From the NCBI GenBank assembly GCA_035388225.1, contig DAOOPM010000012.1, positions 1-64,000 of the forward strand: a stretch of DNA of 64,000 nucleotides, in the 5' to 3' direction. The notes under the pieces are model-generated. The model was not told where the DNA came from. It made no database searches and saw only the letters and a program-made list of their open reading frames with translations. This document shows positions 45,859 through 55,338 of this stretch, one piece after another (positions within the stretch are counted from its first letter, which is position 1; the number at the start of each line of letters is the position of its first letter). This DNA is from SB25 sp029560875 (GTDB lineage: Bacteria; Bacteroidota; Bacteroidia; Bacteroidales; Tenuifilaceae). The position numbers and the translations under genes are program-made.

Positions 45859-46671
45859 TTAATAAGGTCTAGCACCAACACTTTCCAATAGGCTTTCCGT
45901 TGTCGGTTCTTGTATTCGTCCTGCATTACGGAACATTAATTCTAGTTCTTTGTTCTCTCTTTCAGCTAATTTGTTGTAGTTCTCGGGTATTCCTTTGTTG
46001 TAATTTATTTTATCGGTTAGTTTTCCATCAGCATCGTAGAATTTCCATTCACCGTTTTTTAGTCCATTTAGATAGTTGCCCTCTATTCTTACTTTTCCGT
46101 TATCGTAAAAAAGTTTAATTGAGCCATCCTGTTGACCATTCGAAAAATTCACTATTGCCTTGTTAAGTCCGTTGGCGTGAAATTGTACCATTACTCCATC
46201 TATTTTTCCATTGATATAAGGAATGGTTTCCATTGTTTTGCCATTTTCATAGTACTGCTTATAACGTCCGTGCTTAACTCCTTTGACATAGCGCTCTTCA
46301 TAAACCAAGGTTGAGTTTGCATTATAGTATTGCCAGAGACTATCCTTGTTTTTTTCGGAGTAAAATCCTTCAGCAACAACCTTTCCGTCCGATGTGTAAA
46401 AGGTGGCCTTGGAGTAATTGTTTGTGCTGTTGTAATTAAGCGCTACTTTCAGGGTTCCATCTTCTCGGAATCTTTTAAATTCTCCAATTGGCATATCGTC
46501 TTTAAATCTGCCCTCGTAGGCCTTTTTGCCATTGGGGTATGATTTTGTCCAATATCCTTGTTTGCGGTTAAGTTTATCAATTTGGTTAATGGTATCGTTT
46601 TGACCAAATGCCAAATCAGCAAATGAAATTAAAAGAGATACTGCCGAAAGCAATAGCATATTAGTTCTCAT
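45859..46671 (-). CDS. MORN-repeat secreted protein
   Basis: 270 residues. Signal peptide ending in LAFGQ, then about eight MORN-like repeats of about 23 residues (pattern YENGKTMETIPY, GVKHGRYKQYY, GLKNGEWKFYDADGK). A charged C-terminal tail follows. Such proteins occur widely in Bacteroidota; a role in the envelope is possible but no function is established. It has a full promoter (46700-46729) and is 80 bp upstream of xseA. Confidence 0.78.
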   Translation of the reverse strand: MRTNMLLLSAVSLLISFADLAFGQNDTINQIDKLNRKQGYWTKSYPNGKKAYEGRFKDDMPIGEFKRFREDGTLKVALNYNSTNNYSKATFYTSDGKVVAEGFYSEKNKDSLWQYYNANSTLVYEERYVKGVKHGRYKQYYENGKTMETIPYINGKIDGVMVQFHANGLNKAIVNFSNGQQDGSIKLFYDNGKVRIEGNYLNGLKNGEWKFYDADGKLTDKINYNKGIPENYNKLAERENKELELMFRNAGRIQEPTTESLLESVGARPY

Positions 46672-46699
46672 GGTTTAAACTTGAGTTTGTTGTTCCTTA

Positions 46700-46729
46700 C
46701 AAATTTACTGATTCTTTTTTATCACCAAA
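46700..46729 (-). promoter_or_regulatory. Promoter for the MORN-repeat gene
   Basis: On the minus strand: TTTG (46729-46726), 18-bp spacer, TAAATTTG (46707-46700). Full Bacteroidota-type match, 28 bp before the ATG at 46671. Confidence 0.65.
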
Positions 46730-46744
46730 GTTTATGCCTATTTA

Positions 46745-46784
46745 CAAAAGAAAAAGAAAAGCTGCCGGTATGTCCGACAGCTTT
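46745..46784 (-). terminator. Intrinsic terminator of dnaK
   Basis: On the minus strand an 11-bp stem (46784-46774 / 46768-46758) with one G-U pair and a 5-nt loop, followed by a T-rich tail to about 46745; it lies 23 bp after the dnaK stop. Confidence 0.8.
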
Positions 46785-46807
46785 CTTTGCTATAAAGTTA
46801 TGACTTG

Positions 46808-48718
46808 TTACTTAACCTCTTCAAAATCAACATCAGTAACCTCTTTGTCGTCCTTTGGGTTGCCCGATGATGCTCCAGCATTAGGGTTTGCCTGTTGCTC
46901 TTGTTGCTGACCTGCTTGCGCCTTGTACATCTCCTCCGAAGCAGCTTGCCATGCAGCATTAAGCTCGTTGGTAGCAGTTTCAATAGCGGCAATATCTTGA
47001 CTCTTGTGAGCTTCTTTTAGTTTTGCTAAACCTTGCTCAATTGGGCCTTTTTTGTCGGCAGGTAGTTTGTCTCCAAACTCTTTTAGCTGCTTTTCGGTTT
47101 GGAAAATCATGCTATCAGCAGCGTTGATTTTATCGATTTTCTCTCTTGCTTCCTTGTCGGCAGCCTCGTTGCGAAGAGCTTCTTCGCGCATACGCTTGAT
47201 TTCCTCGTCGGTAAGGCCCGATGATGCCTCAATGCGGATTTTTTGCTCTTTGCCAGTTCCTTTGTCCTTCGCGGTAACGTGTAGAATACCGTTAGCATCG
47301 ATATCAAAAGTTACCTCAATTTGGGGTACTCCGCGTGGTGCTGGTGGTAGACCATCAAGGTGGAAGCGTCCAATAGTTTTGTTATCCTTTGCAAGTTGAC
47401 GCTCGCCCTGTAGGATGTGAATCTCAACCGAAGGTTGATTATCAGCAGCAGTGGTGAAAGTCTCCGATTTACGGGTTGGAATTGTTGTGTTAGCATCAAT
47501 CAACCTTGTGAAAACTCCACCTAGAGTTTCAATACCTAACGAAAGTGGAGTAACGTCAAGTAGCAATACGTCTTTAACCTCGCCAGTTAACACACCGCCT
47601 TGGATAGCAGCACCAACAGCAACAACCTCATCGGGGTTTACGCTCTTGTTAGGTGTGCGACCAAAGAACTTCTCAACAATTTGCTGAACGTGAGGAATAC
47701 GAGTTGAACCACCTACTAAGATTACCTCATCGATATCCGATGCTTGTAAGCCTGCGTCAGATAATGCCTTGCGACAAGGCTCAATGGTGCGTTGGAATAA
47801 GTTGTCAGATAATTTCTCGAATTGTGCACGGGTTAATGTTCTTACCAAGTGTTTTGGAATTCCATTAACAGGCATGATGTATGGCAGGTTAATCTCGCTT
47901 GATGTTGTGCTCGAAAGTTCAATCTTAGCCTTTTCTGCAGCTTCTTTTAAACGTTGCAAAGCCATTGGGTCTTTACGCAAATCAATTCCTTCGTCTTTTA
48001 GGAACTCCTCTGCCAACCAATCAATAATAACTTGGTCGAAGTCGTCGCCACCAAGGTGAGTATCTCCATTGGTCGATTTTACTTCGAATACGCCATCGCC
48101 TAGTTCAAGGATTGAAATATCGAAAGTACCACCACCAAGGTCGAATACAGCTACTTTAACATCCTGATGTTTTTTGTCCATTCCGTAAGCCAATGCAGCA
48201 GCAGTAGGCTCATTGATAATACGGCGAACCTTTAGACCTGCAATTTCGCCAGCCTCTTTTGTTGCTTGGCGTTGCGAGTCGCTGAAGTACGCAGGAACAG
48301 TGATAACAGCCTCTGTAACCTCTTGTCCAAGGTAATCTTCGGCGGTTTTCTTCATTTTTTGAAGTACCATTGCCGATATTTCCTGTGGAGTGTAAAGTCT
48401 GCCATCGATATCAACACGTGGAGTGTTGTTTTCTCCACGGGTTACTTTGTAAGGTACGCGTGGAACTTCCACTGCAGCAACTTTGTCGTAAGTTTCACCC
48501 ATGAAACGTTTAATGGAGGATACAGTTTTTTGTGGGTTGATAATAGCCTGACGTTTTGCAGGATCACCAACCTTGCGTTCTCCGTTTTCTACAAAACCAA
48601 CAATTGAAGGTGTTGTGCGTTTCCCTTCGCTATTGGTTATTACAACCGGCTCGTTTCCTTCCATTACGGAAACACATGAGTTGGTTGTTCCTAAATCGAT
48701 TCCAATAATTTTACCCAT
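46808..48718 (-). CDS. dnaK: Chaperone DnaK (Hsp70)
   Basis: 636 residues. ATPase domain with IGIDLGTTNSCVSVMEG, VFDLGGGTFDISIL and ILVGGSTRIPHVQ; substrate-binding domain around LLLDVTPLSLGIETLGGV; the C-terminal tail ends in DVDFEEVK after a Gln/Asn-rich linker. It folds and protects proteins with DnaJ and GrpE, whose genes are not adjacent here. No CIRCE element was found upstream. Confidence 0.97.
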   Translation of the reverse strand: MGKIIGIDLGTTNSCVSVMEGNEPVVITNSEGKRTTPSIVGFVENGERKVGDPAKRQAIINPQKTVSSIKRFMGETYDKVAAVEVPRVPYKVTRGENNTPRVDIDGRLYTPQEISAMVLQKMKKTAEDYLGQEVTEAVITVPAYFSDSQRQATKEAGEIAGLKVRRIINEPTAAALAYGMDKKHQDVKVAVFDLGGGTFDISILELGDGVFEVKSTNGDTHLGGDDFDQVIIDWLAEEFLKDEGIDLRKDPMALQRLKEAAEKAKIELSSTTSSEINLPYIMPVNGIPKHLVRTLTRAQFEKLSDNLFQRTIEPCRKALSDAGLQASDIDEVILVGGSTRIPHVQQIVEKFFGRTPNKSVNPDEVVAVGAAIQGGVLTGEVKDVLLLDVTPLSLGIETLGGVFTRLIDANTTIPTRKSETFTTAADNQPSVEIHILQGERQLAKDNKTIGRFHLDGLPPAPRGVPQIEVTFDIDANGILHVTAKDKGTGKEQKIRIEASSGLTDEEIKRMREEALRNEAADKEAREKIDKINAADSMIFQTEKQLKEFGDKLPADKKGPIEQGLAKLKEAHKSQDIAAIETATNELNAAWQAASEEMYKAQAGQQQEQQANPNAGASSGNPKDDKEVTDVDFEEVK

Positions 48719-49057
48719 TGTTGTATTTATTTAATTCTATATGGTTTTTGTTTTTATTTGTTTCAACACTTCAGATTTATCAATGACTGTGCCACAGGAA
48801 AAATTGCAAGTTAAACGTACATTTCTGTCAGTTTTATTCTTTTTTGAGAGATAGTTTGTCAGATAGTTTTTTTGCTGTTGCAATATTTTACAATTTAAAT
48901 GTTTGTGGTTCAGGAGATAATGATGATTTATGTCAATATGACAGTTTGGTGTTTGGTTTTTTGTTTCCCAATGCCCGAATTCTTGTTTATCAAACTAGGT
49001 GCTTATGTTAGAATATTGCCTTACCTTTGCAGGAGTTAACCTTAAAGTATTACGAGT
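48719..49057. other. Gene-free divergent spacer, 339 bp
   Basis: AT-rich spacer between dnaK (minus) and panB (plus). It holds the panB -7 box at 49022-49029. No CIRCE operator and no full promoter pair for dnaK were recognised; several T-runs are present. Confidence 0.5.
49022..49029 (+). promoter_or_regulatory. Candidate -7 box for panB
   Basis: TACCTTTG followed by C, 28 bp before the panB ATG. The upstream TTTG is not exact, so support is partial. Confidence 0.45.
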
Positions 49058-49873
49058 ATGTCAAAAGAAGGCAATGTAAAGGTTGTGACAACCCATGTTT
49101 TGTACGAGATGAAATTGCGTGGTGAGAAAATTGCCATGCTTACAGCATACGATTTCTCCATGGCTCGCATTTTAGATGCAGCAGGTATTGATGTTCTTTT
49201 AGTGGGCGATTCTGCATCAAATGTAATGGCGGGTCATGAATCAACCCTTCCAATTACTCTGGACCAGATGATTTACCATGCCAGTTCTGTTATGCGTGCA
49301 GTAAGACGCGCGTTGGTGGTTGTGGATTTGCCTTTTGGAACTTATCAAGGGAACTCTAAGTTAGCATTAAACTCTGCAATCAGAATAATGAAGGAGAGTG
49401 GTGCCGATGCCGTAAAGCTTGAAGGTGGTGCGGAGATTATCGATTCAGTAACCCGTATTCTTTCGGCTGGTATTCCTGTGATGGGACATCTTGGGTTAAC
49501 TCCCCAATCAATCCATAAATTTGGTACTTACGTTGTTAGGGCAAAGGAAGAGGCCGAGGCAAAAAAACTGGTTGAGGATGCTCATAAATTGGAGGAGGCA
49601 GGCTGTTTTGCCATTGTTCTGGAGAAAATTCCTGCCAAACTTGGTGCTCAGGTAGCAAGCGAACTCAAAATTCCTATAATAGGTATTGGTGCAGGTAGCG
49701 GAGTTGATGGCCAGGTGCTTGTAACTCATGATATGCTTGGAATTACTCAGGAGTTCTCTCCTCGTTTTCTTCGTCGTTATCATAATTTATTTGCAGAGAT
49801 GACTGGCTCGTTTCAATCGTATATAAAGGATGTAAAGTCGAAAGATTTTCCTAACGAGAGAGAGCAGTACTAA
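49058..49873 (+). CDS. panB: 3-methyl-2-oxobutanoate hydroxymethyltransferase
   Basis: 271 residues. Conserved LTAYDFSMARI, VGDSASNVMAGHESTLPIT, KLEGGAEI, GHLGLTPQS and IGIGAGSGVDGQVLV. It transfers a hydroxymethyl group from methylene-THF to 2-oxoisovalerate, the first step of pantothenate synthesis. Full length. It is followed after 27 bp by an RluA-type gene. Confidence 0.96.
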   Translation: MSKEGNVKVVTTHVLYEMKLRGEKIAMLTAYDFSMARILDAAGIDVLLVGDSASNVMAGHESTLPITLDQMIYHASSVMRAVRRALVVVDLPFGTYQGNSKLALNSAIRIMKESGADAVKLEGGAEIIDSVTRILSAGIPVMGHLGLTPQSIHKFGTYVVRAKEEAEAKKLVEDAHKLEEAGCFAIVLEKIPAKLGAQVASELKIPIIGIGAGSGVDGQVLVTHDMLGITQEFSPRFLRRYHNLFAEMTGSFQSYIKDVKSKDFPNEREQY

Positions 49874-49900
49874 GTTTAGAATATTCAATAAATAGGAATA

Positions 49901-50596
49901 ATGGATTTTACTTCAGATAGAATCCTCTACGAGGATAATCACTACATTGCTGTACAGAAACTTTGTGGCGATATTGTGCAGGAAGATAAAACTGGCGATG
50001 AGTCGCTACTCAACATGGTTAAGCGCTTCATTAAGGCGCGCGATGCCAAACCTGGCAATGTTTTCCTTGAGGTAACTCATAGGATTGATAGACCAGTTAG
50101 TGGTGTGGTTCTGTTTGCAAAAACAAGCAAGGGCTTAAGCCGGATGAATAACCTATTTCAGGAAGGGAAGATTGGGAAAAAGTACTGGGCTGTTGTAAAA
50201 AATCGTCCGCCGCTCGATTCCGATTTGCTGGTGCATTATCTGGTTCGCGATTCCAAGAAGAATAAATCTTACGTTTACCCCAGAGAGGTTCATGGCTCTA
50301 AGGAGGCAAAGTTGAAATACAAACTTGTGGGTAAAACCAAAAACTATTTTCTGCTTGAGATTGAGTTGATTACAGGGCGTCATCATCAAATCCGTAGTCA
50401 ACTTTCCAAGATTGGTTGTCCAATCAAAGGCGATTTGAAGTACGGATATGACAGGTCGAATGCCGATGGCGGCATTCATTTACACTCACGGATGTTCGCA
50501 TTTAAGCATCCTATGACCGAAGAGGATGTTGTTGTTCTTGCCCCGCCGCCAAAGGATGCCATCTGGGACGAGTTTTTGGTTCTGAATATTGATTAA
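49901..50596 (+). CDS. RluA-family RNA pseudouridine synthase
   Basis: 231 residues. RluA catalytic motif HRIDRPVSGVVLFAKTSKG with the conserved Asp, followed by KKYWAVV and LITGRHHQIRSQL. No N-terminal S4 domain. Converts uridines to pseudouridine in rRNA or tRNA; the target cannot be told from sequence. Ends with a terminator at 50607. Confidence 0.88.
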   Translation: MDFTSDRILYEDNHYIAVQKLCGDIVQEDKTGDESLLNMVKRFIKARDAKPGNVFLEVTHRIDRPVSGVVLFAKTSKGLSRMNNLFQEGKIGKKYWAVVKNRPPLDSDLLVHYLVRDSKKNKSYVYPREVHGSKEAKLKYKLVGKTKNYFLLEIELITGRHHQIRSQLSKIGCPIKGDLKYGYDRSNADGGIHLHSRMFAFKHPMTEEDVVVLAPPPKDAIWDEFLVLNID

Positions 50597-50606
50597 CCGT
50601 TTCTAT

Positions 50607-50633
50607 AACCCTGAACTTGTTTCAGGGTTTTTT
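50607..50633 (+). terminator. Intrinsic terminator
   Basis: 9-bp stem AACCCTGAA / TTCAGGGTT (50607-50615 / 50621-50629) with a T tract, 11 bp after the RluA-type gene. Confidence 0.8.
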
Positions 50634-50665
50634 CTTGAAAAAATGTCATCATTTAAAGCGAAAGA

Positions 50666-50770
50666 TTTAACCGCTAAGGCGCTCTAAGTAAATCACAAAG
50701 GCGCTTAAGTGGAGAATTTAATATTTACTTAATGTTACTTAGCGAAATACTTTGTTGCCTTTGTGGTAAA
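50666..50770. repeat. Imperfect inverted repeat in the intergenic region
   Basis: Left arm begins TTTAACCGCTAAGGCG and right arm ends with the imperfect complement GTTGCCTTTGTGGTAAA; about 16 of 22 terminal positions match. The inside carries AAGGCGC-type sub-repeats (AAGGCGCT near 50677, AAAGGCGCTTAAG near 50698). It resembles dispersed intergenic repeat elements rich in CGC/AAAGG words. Confidence 0.5.
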
Positions 50771-50842
50771 AAACAACCCTTATTTAGCAATTGTTATTCC
50801 TTTGCTTTAACACTTTTTTCAACTTTCTTTCTTTCAAGTACT

Positions 50843-50871
50843 TTTAACTATTGTAAGGTTTAATACTTTTG
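50843..50871 (+). promoter_or_regulatory. Promoter for the glucosaminidase gene
   Basis: TTTA (50843-50846, one mismatch to TTTG), 17-bp spacer, TACTTTTG (50864-50871). The ATG lies 22 bp downstream. Confidence 0.5.
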
Positions 50872-50893
50872 TGTCATCAAAAATAAAATTGAG

Positions 50894-51829
50894 ATGAAGA
50901 GGCTTTTCCCATTTATATTATTTACTGCTATTGCTTTAAATACACTTGGTCAATCAAAAATTTCCCGTCAGGAGTATATTTCCAAATATGCCGATATTGC
51001 TATTCGGCAGATGAAACAGTACGGTGTGCCTGCCAGCATTATTCTTGCTCAGGGAATGCTTGAGAGCGATAACGGAAACAGTACACTTGCAACTAAAGCA
51101 AATAACCATTTCGGTATAAAATGTCATAAGGATTGGACAGGTCCTACAATGTATCACGATGATGATAGGAGAGACGAGTGTTTCCGAAAATATAAAAATT
51201 CTGAGGGTTCGTTTATGGACCACAGTTTGTTTTTGAGGGGTGGACGCAGGTATGCTGCTCTTTTCGATTTGGAATCAACCGATTATAAGGGCTGGGCTTA
51301 TGGTTTGAAAAAAGCGGGTTACGCAACAAACCCAAAGTATGCGGAGATGCTAATCAAGATTATAGAGGAGAACGAACTATATAAGTTTGATAAGGGTATA
51401 ACCGTTGCCGTTGAGTCTCCAAGGAAAGGAACTGGTCAGTTGGTTGATGTAGATGGTTTTACTATTGACATTTACAAGACACGTCCGGTTTACACCCGTA
51501 ACAGAATTAAGTATATTATTGTTAAAGAGGGCGATACATTTGAATCGCTTACAACTGAACTAAGCCTGATGCCTTGGCAACTTTATAAGTATAACGATTT
51601 AACCAGAGATTCTTCCTTGCGTGTTGGTCAGGAAATTTACATTCAGCCAAAACGTTGGAGAGCAGAGCGTAACCATTCTGTCCATACAGTGGATACTGGC
51701 GAAACTATGTACAGCATTTCGCAGATGTATGGTGTGAAGTTGAAATCGCTTTACCGAAAAAATCGAATGAAGGTAGGAGAGGAGCCCGAGGTTGGTCAAA
51801 CAATCAATTTAAGGAAGAAGAAAAGATAG
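50894..51829 (+). CDS. Secreted N-acetylglucosaminidase with two LysM domains
   Basis: 311 residues. Signal peptide ending near TLGQ, a glucosaminidase domain of the FlgJ/LytG type (about 25-165; IILAQGMLESDNGNSTLA with the catalytic Glu, NNHFGIKC, GYATNPKYAEML), then two LysM modules (about 210-255, YIIVKEGDTFESLT; about 262-308, HTVDTGETMYSISQ). It probably cleaves peptidoglycan in the periplasm or outside. It ends at 51829, exactly abutting the convergent fmt end at 51830. Confidence 0.88.
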   Translation: MKRLFPFILFTAIALNTLGQSKISRQEYISKYADIAIRQMKQYGVPASIILAQGMLESDNGNSTLATKANNHFGIKCHKDWTGPTMYHDDDRRDECFRKYKNSEGSFMDHSLFLRGGRRYAALFDLESTDYKGWAYGLKKAGYATNPKYAEMLIKIIEENELYKFDKGITVAVESPRKGTGQLVDVDGFTIDIYKTRPVYTRNRIKYIIVKEGDTFESLTTELSLMPWQLYKYNDLTRDSSLRVGQEIYIQPKRWRAERNHSVHTVDTGETMYSISQMYGVKLKSLYRKNRMKVGEEPEVGQTINLRKKKR

Positions 51830-52798
51830 TTAAACCATTCGTAGGAATTTGGCATTGTGCCATCCCCTGAGGAATTCATCAATCTGCATGGCTTTTTTGC
51901 CTGCTTGCTGAATGGTGTGTATATCTACCAAGCCATCTTGACAGGTCACCTGTAAGTATTTCTTTCCATCGGTTTTGATGAACCCACAATCATTGTTTGT
52001 GGATTGATTTATTGTTGATGTTTTGAATATTTTTACAGGTATTAAACTTTCAGCGCCATCAACAGATACAACCATCTCGCTCCAAGCTGCAGGGTATGGA
52101 CTTAATCCGCGAATAAAGTTGTGAACTTGAATATAGGATTTGCCCCAGTCAACCTTACAGGTTTCTTTGAAAATTTTTGGTGCGGCTTTTAGTTCTCCCA
52201 CAGCCAAATTCTTTTGTGGGGTAGGGGTGTAGTTTCCTTCTGCTAACTTTTGAATGGTTTTCACAACCATTGAACCGCCAAGGAGCATTAGTTTGTCGTG
52301 AAGTTCGCCAGCAGTTTCGTTTTCGTCAATTAGAACCTCCAGTTGGTCTATAATATTTCCTGTGTCAATCTCCTTGTCGAGGAGGAATGTGGTGAGCCCT
52401 GTTTTCTTCTCGCCATTAATTACAGCCCAGTTTATAGGCGCAGCGCCTCTGTACTGTGGCAGTAACGATGCGTGTAGGTTAAATGTGCCTATTTTTGGCA
52501 AACTCCACACAGTTTCGGGTAGCATCCTGAATGCAACCACAACCGCAATATCAGGATTCAACTCCTTGAGTTGATTAACAAAATCCTCGTTTCGGAGTTT
52601 TTCGGGTTGAAGCACTAGCAAACCTTTTTCCTCTGCATATTGCTTTACTGGTGACGATTGTAGTTTCTGCCCACGTCCTACAGGTTTATCGGGAACAGTT
52701 ACAACAGCAACTACATTGTAGCCAGCATCAACAATTGCTTTTAAAGGCTCAACGGCAAAGTCTGGCGTTCCCATATAAACTATTCGAGGCGAGGTCAT
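51830..52798 (-). CDS. fmt: Methionyl-tRNA formyltransferase
   Basis: 322 residues. VYMGTPDFAVEPL at the N-terminus, catalytic segment NLHASLLPQYRGAAPINWA with the Asn/His pair, and SLIP-type C-terminal domain. It formylates initiator Met-tRNA. It lies 97 bp downstream of ribBA on the same strand; the spacer is AT-rich. Confidence 0.95.
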   Translation of the reverse strand: MTSPRIVYMGTPDFAVEPLKAIVDAGYNVVAVVTVPDKPVGRGQKLQSSPVKQYAEEKGLLVLQPEKLRNEDFVNQLKELNPDIAVVVAFRMLPETVWSLPKIGTFNLHASLLPQYRGAAPINWAVINGEKKTGLTTFLLDKEIDTGNIIDQLEVLIDENETAGELHDKLMLLGGSMVVKTIQKLAEGNYTPTPQKNLAVGELKAAPKIFKETCKVDWGKSYIQVHNFIRGLSPYPAAWSEMVVSVDGAESLIPVKIFKTSTINQSTNNDCGFIKTDGKKYLQVTCQDGLVDIHTIQQAGKKAMQIDEFLRGWHNAKFLRMV

Positions 52799-52895
52799 TT
52801 TGATTAGGTTTATTAGTTACTAAGTGATTGGATGAATAGGTAAATGAGTAAATAAGTTATCATTGACCTATTTTCTCATTAACTAATTCTCTATG

Positions 52896-54134
52896 CTACT
52901 TATGCTTAAACAGGTTGATATGCCCCATCTTCTCATGCTTAGTCTTAAGGTAGAACTCGTTGAATGAATTTGGGGGTATAACAATGGGAATGTTTTCGGT
53001 AACATGAAGACCATAGCCCTCTAATCCTTTCATTTTTTTAGGGTTGTTGGTGATTAGTCGCATGTTGCAAACGCCAACTTCGCGGAGGATGCTAGCACCA
53101 ACGCCGTAATCGCGTTCATCGTCTTGAAACCCAAGTTCAATGTTTGCCTCAACTGTATCAAGGCCTTCTTCCTGTAATTTGTAGGCATGAATCTTATTAA
53201 ACAATCCAATGCCTCTTCCTTCCTGGTTTAGGTAAACCAAAACACCCTTGCCTGCATTGTCAATCATGCGCATAGCCTCGTGGAGTTGAGGGCCACAATC
53301 GCAGCGGTACGACCCGAAAATGTCGCCAGTTACGCATGATGAGTGGACGCGTACAAGTATACTTTCCTCCTTTTCCCATTCACCTTTAATTAGGGCAACG
53401 TGTTCCAGTCCGTTCGATTTTTGACGGAATGGAATTAGTTTAAAATCGCCAAACTCAGTTGGTAGCGACACTTGAACACCTTTCTCAATAATACTCTCGG
53501 AGCGAAGCAGGTGTGCAATTAAATCTTTTATGGAGATAATTTTAAGGTTGAATTTCTCGGCAATAAGCATAAGTTGAGGTAAACGAGCCATGGTTCCATC
53601 GTCGTTCATAATTTCAACCAAAACTGCACCAGGAGTAAGGCCTGCTAGCCTAGTAAGGTCAACGCCAGCTTCGGTATGCCCTGGGCGACGTAAAACGCCT
53701 TTATCCTTAGCTCTTAAAGGGAATATATGGCCGGGACGTGCTAAGTCCTCTGGTTTCGTTTTTTTATCAACTAGCGCTTTTATTGTTTTTGCTCTATCGG
53801 AAGCGGAAATTCCTGTAGTGCAACCATGCCCCAGTAAGTCGACTGAAACAGTAAAGGCCGTATGATGCAATGCCGTATTACGGCCAACCATTAATTCTAG
53901 TTCAAGTTCATCGCAACGCTTTTCGGGTAACGATGCGCAAATCAATCCACGACCATGAATTGCCATGAAGTTAATTACTTCTGGAGTAATTAACTCTGCG
54001 GCAGTTATGAAATCGCCCTCGTTTTCTCTATCCTCATCATCAACAACAATGATGATTTTGCCAGCTTTGAGGTCGGAAATAGCCTCGTCAATGGTGTTTA
54101 ACTTACTGATTTCGTGGGGTTGGTTGCCAAACAT
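52896..54134 (-). CDS. ribBA: DHBP synthase / GTP cyclohydrolase II
   Basis: 412 residues. N-terminal DHBP synthase domain with IIVVDDEDRENEGDFI and RPGHTEAGVDL; C-terminal GTP cyclohydrolase II with the zinc motif CVTGDIFGSYRCDCG and LNQEGRGIGL. The two first enzymes of riboflavin synthesis fused, as usual. Its start overlaps by 32 bp the end of the upstream GT2 gene. It supplies the pathway that ribF completes. Confidence 0.96.
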   Translation of the reverse strand: MFGNQPHEISKLNTIDEAISDLKAGKIIIVVDDEDRENEGDFITAAELITPEVINFMAIHGRGLICASLPEKRCDELELELMVGRNTALHHTAFTVSVDLLGHGCTTGISASDRAKTIKALVDKKTKPEDLARPGHIFPLRAKDKGVLRRPGHTEAGVDLTRLAGLTPGAVLVEIMNDDGTMARLPQLMLIAEKFNLKIISIKDLIAHLLRSESIIEKGVQVSLPTEFGDFKLIPFRQKSNGLEHVALIKGEWEKEESILVRVHSSCVTGDIFGSYRCDCGPQLHEAMRMIDNAGKGVLVYLNQEGRGIGLFNKIHAYKLQEEGLDTVEANIELGFQDDERDYGVGASILREVGVCNMRLITNNPKKMKGLEGYGLHVTENIPIVIPPNSFNEFYLKTKHEKMGHINLFKHK

Positions 54135-55269
54135 TGTTTTGTACTCCTTTTAGATATTTAATAAGCCCAACTAGCAGGGCAAAATTCGTAATTAAAAAGT
54201 GGGTTGCAAAGCGCAAAGGTAAAACATGTACGTTAAAAATCTTCAAAAAAATATCGATTAATGGTAATAGAATTATTGAAAGTATAGTTATTGCTAAAGG
54301 GATAAAAAAAATAGTGCCGAAAGATAAAATAAGGCTTGTTGTGAAGATGCAGAGAATCAGGATTGGTCCAAACCATCGGATTGCTTTGTGCGATAAAAAT
54401 GCGAAGGCTATAGGGTTGTATGGGGGCCAAAGAAGATGTCGAAATTCTTTTATGTTTTGAAAGTTTCCTGTTGCAATTCGAACCTTTCGTTTAAATTCTT
54501 GGTAAATGCTGTTTGAAACATCCTCTACTACCAGTGCATTTAGGTTGTTTATGCACTTTTTCCCTTTTTCCAGCACTTTCATTCCTATGTAGAAGTCATC
54601 AACAAGAAAATTGGCTGGAGGTGAAGTGTAAAGTTCTTTACGAATTGCGTAGCACCCTCCCATAGGGCCAATCATTGCACCCCAAATAGCACCTTCTCGG
54701 TGTTTTATCATTATTTCCTGGTTTATATAGGTGCTTTCCTGTATGGATATTCCTGTTTTTTTTAATCCTTTATTTATCATTCTTGAATCAACAAGGCCAA
54801 TAGTTTTGTCTTTAAAGTATTTAACTAATTCGAATATTGTTGATTCATTGAAAATAACATTGGCGTCCGTTGATATTAATACTTCGCCAACAGCATTGTT
54901 GGCTAATTCATTTATGATTGTAACCTTGCCTTGCCTTTTACTAAATATAGTAAATTTTAGATTTGGGTATGCGTTTGATGCTTTTCGAAGTATTTCGTTA
55001 GTTCTGTCGGTTGAGCAGTCAGAACCAATTATTACTTCGAAATTATTGTGAGGATAGTTGGTTTGCATTATGCTGGCAATTTTTTGTTCCAGTACCATAT
55101 CCTCGTTATGTGCGGCCATAATTATTGAAACAAAAGGTAGCGAGTCCAACGATGAAAATGCGCTGTAGGGATGCTTTCGTTTTGGTTTAAGCAACCAAAG
55201 AAGTGCAGGGTAAAGCACGTATGAGTGGATTAACAATAGTAAAGCTGTGAAAAATAAGGCGGTCACCAT
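54103..55269 (-). CDS. GT2 membrane glycosyltransferase
   Basis: 388 residues from the ATG at 55269; an upstream TTG is less likely because the ATG begins the first membrane helix (VTALFFTALLLLIHSYVLYP). GT-A domain (about 40-260): SIIMAAHNEDMVLE, GSDCSTDRTNEIL, TDANV (metal motif), DDFYIGMKV; then three C-terminal membrane segments. The architecture resembles processive or polyprenyl-linked GT2 enzymes. Substrate unknown. Overlaps ribBA by 32 bp, an unusually long overlap for a gene of another pathway. Confidence 0.84.
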   Translation of the reverse strand: MVTALFFTALLLLIHSYVLYPALLWLLKPKRKHPYSAFSSLDSLPFVSIIMAAHNEDMVLEQKIASIMQTNYPHNNFEVIIGSDCSTDRTNEILRKASNAYPNLKFTIFSKRQGKVTIINELANNAVGEVLISTDANVIFNESTIFELVKYFKDKTIGLVDSRMINKGLKKTGISIQESTYINQEIMIKHREGAIWGAMIGPMGGCYAIRKELYTSPPANFLVDDFYIGMKVLEKGKKCINNLNALVVEDVSNSIYQEFKRKVRIATGNFQNIKEFRHLLWPPYNPIAFAFLSHKAIRWFGPILILCIFTTSLILSFGTIFFIPLAITILSIILLPLIDIFLKIFNVHVLPLRFATHFLITNFALLVGLIKYLKGVQNNVWQPTPRNQ

Positions 55270-55338
55270 TTTTATATTTGTAACAAAAATACTAAAAAAG
55301 AATTGCCTTTTTACAATTGCCAATAAAATGTGGTCTTG

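Noticed and set aside
48719..49057. CIRCE operator upstream of dnaK
   Set aside because: No TTAGCACTC/GAGTGCTAA pair found on either strand in the spacer.
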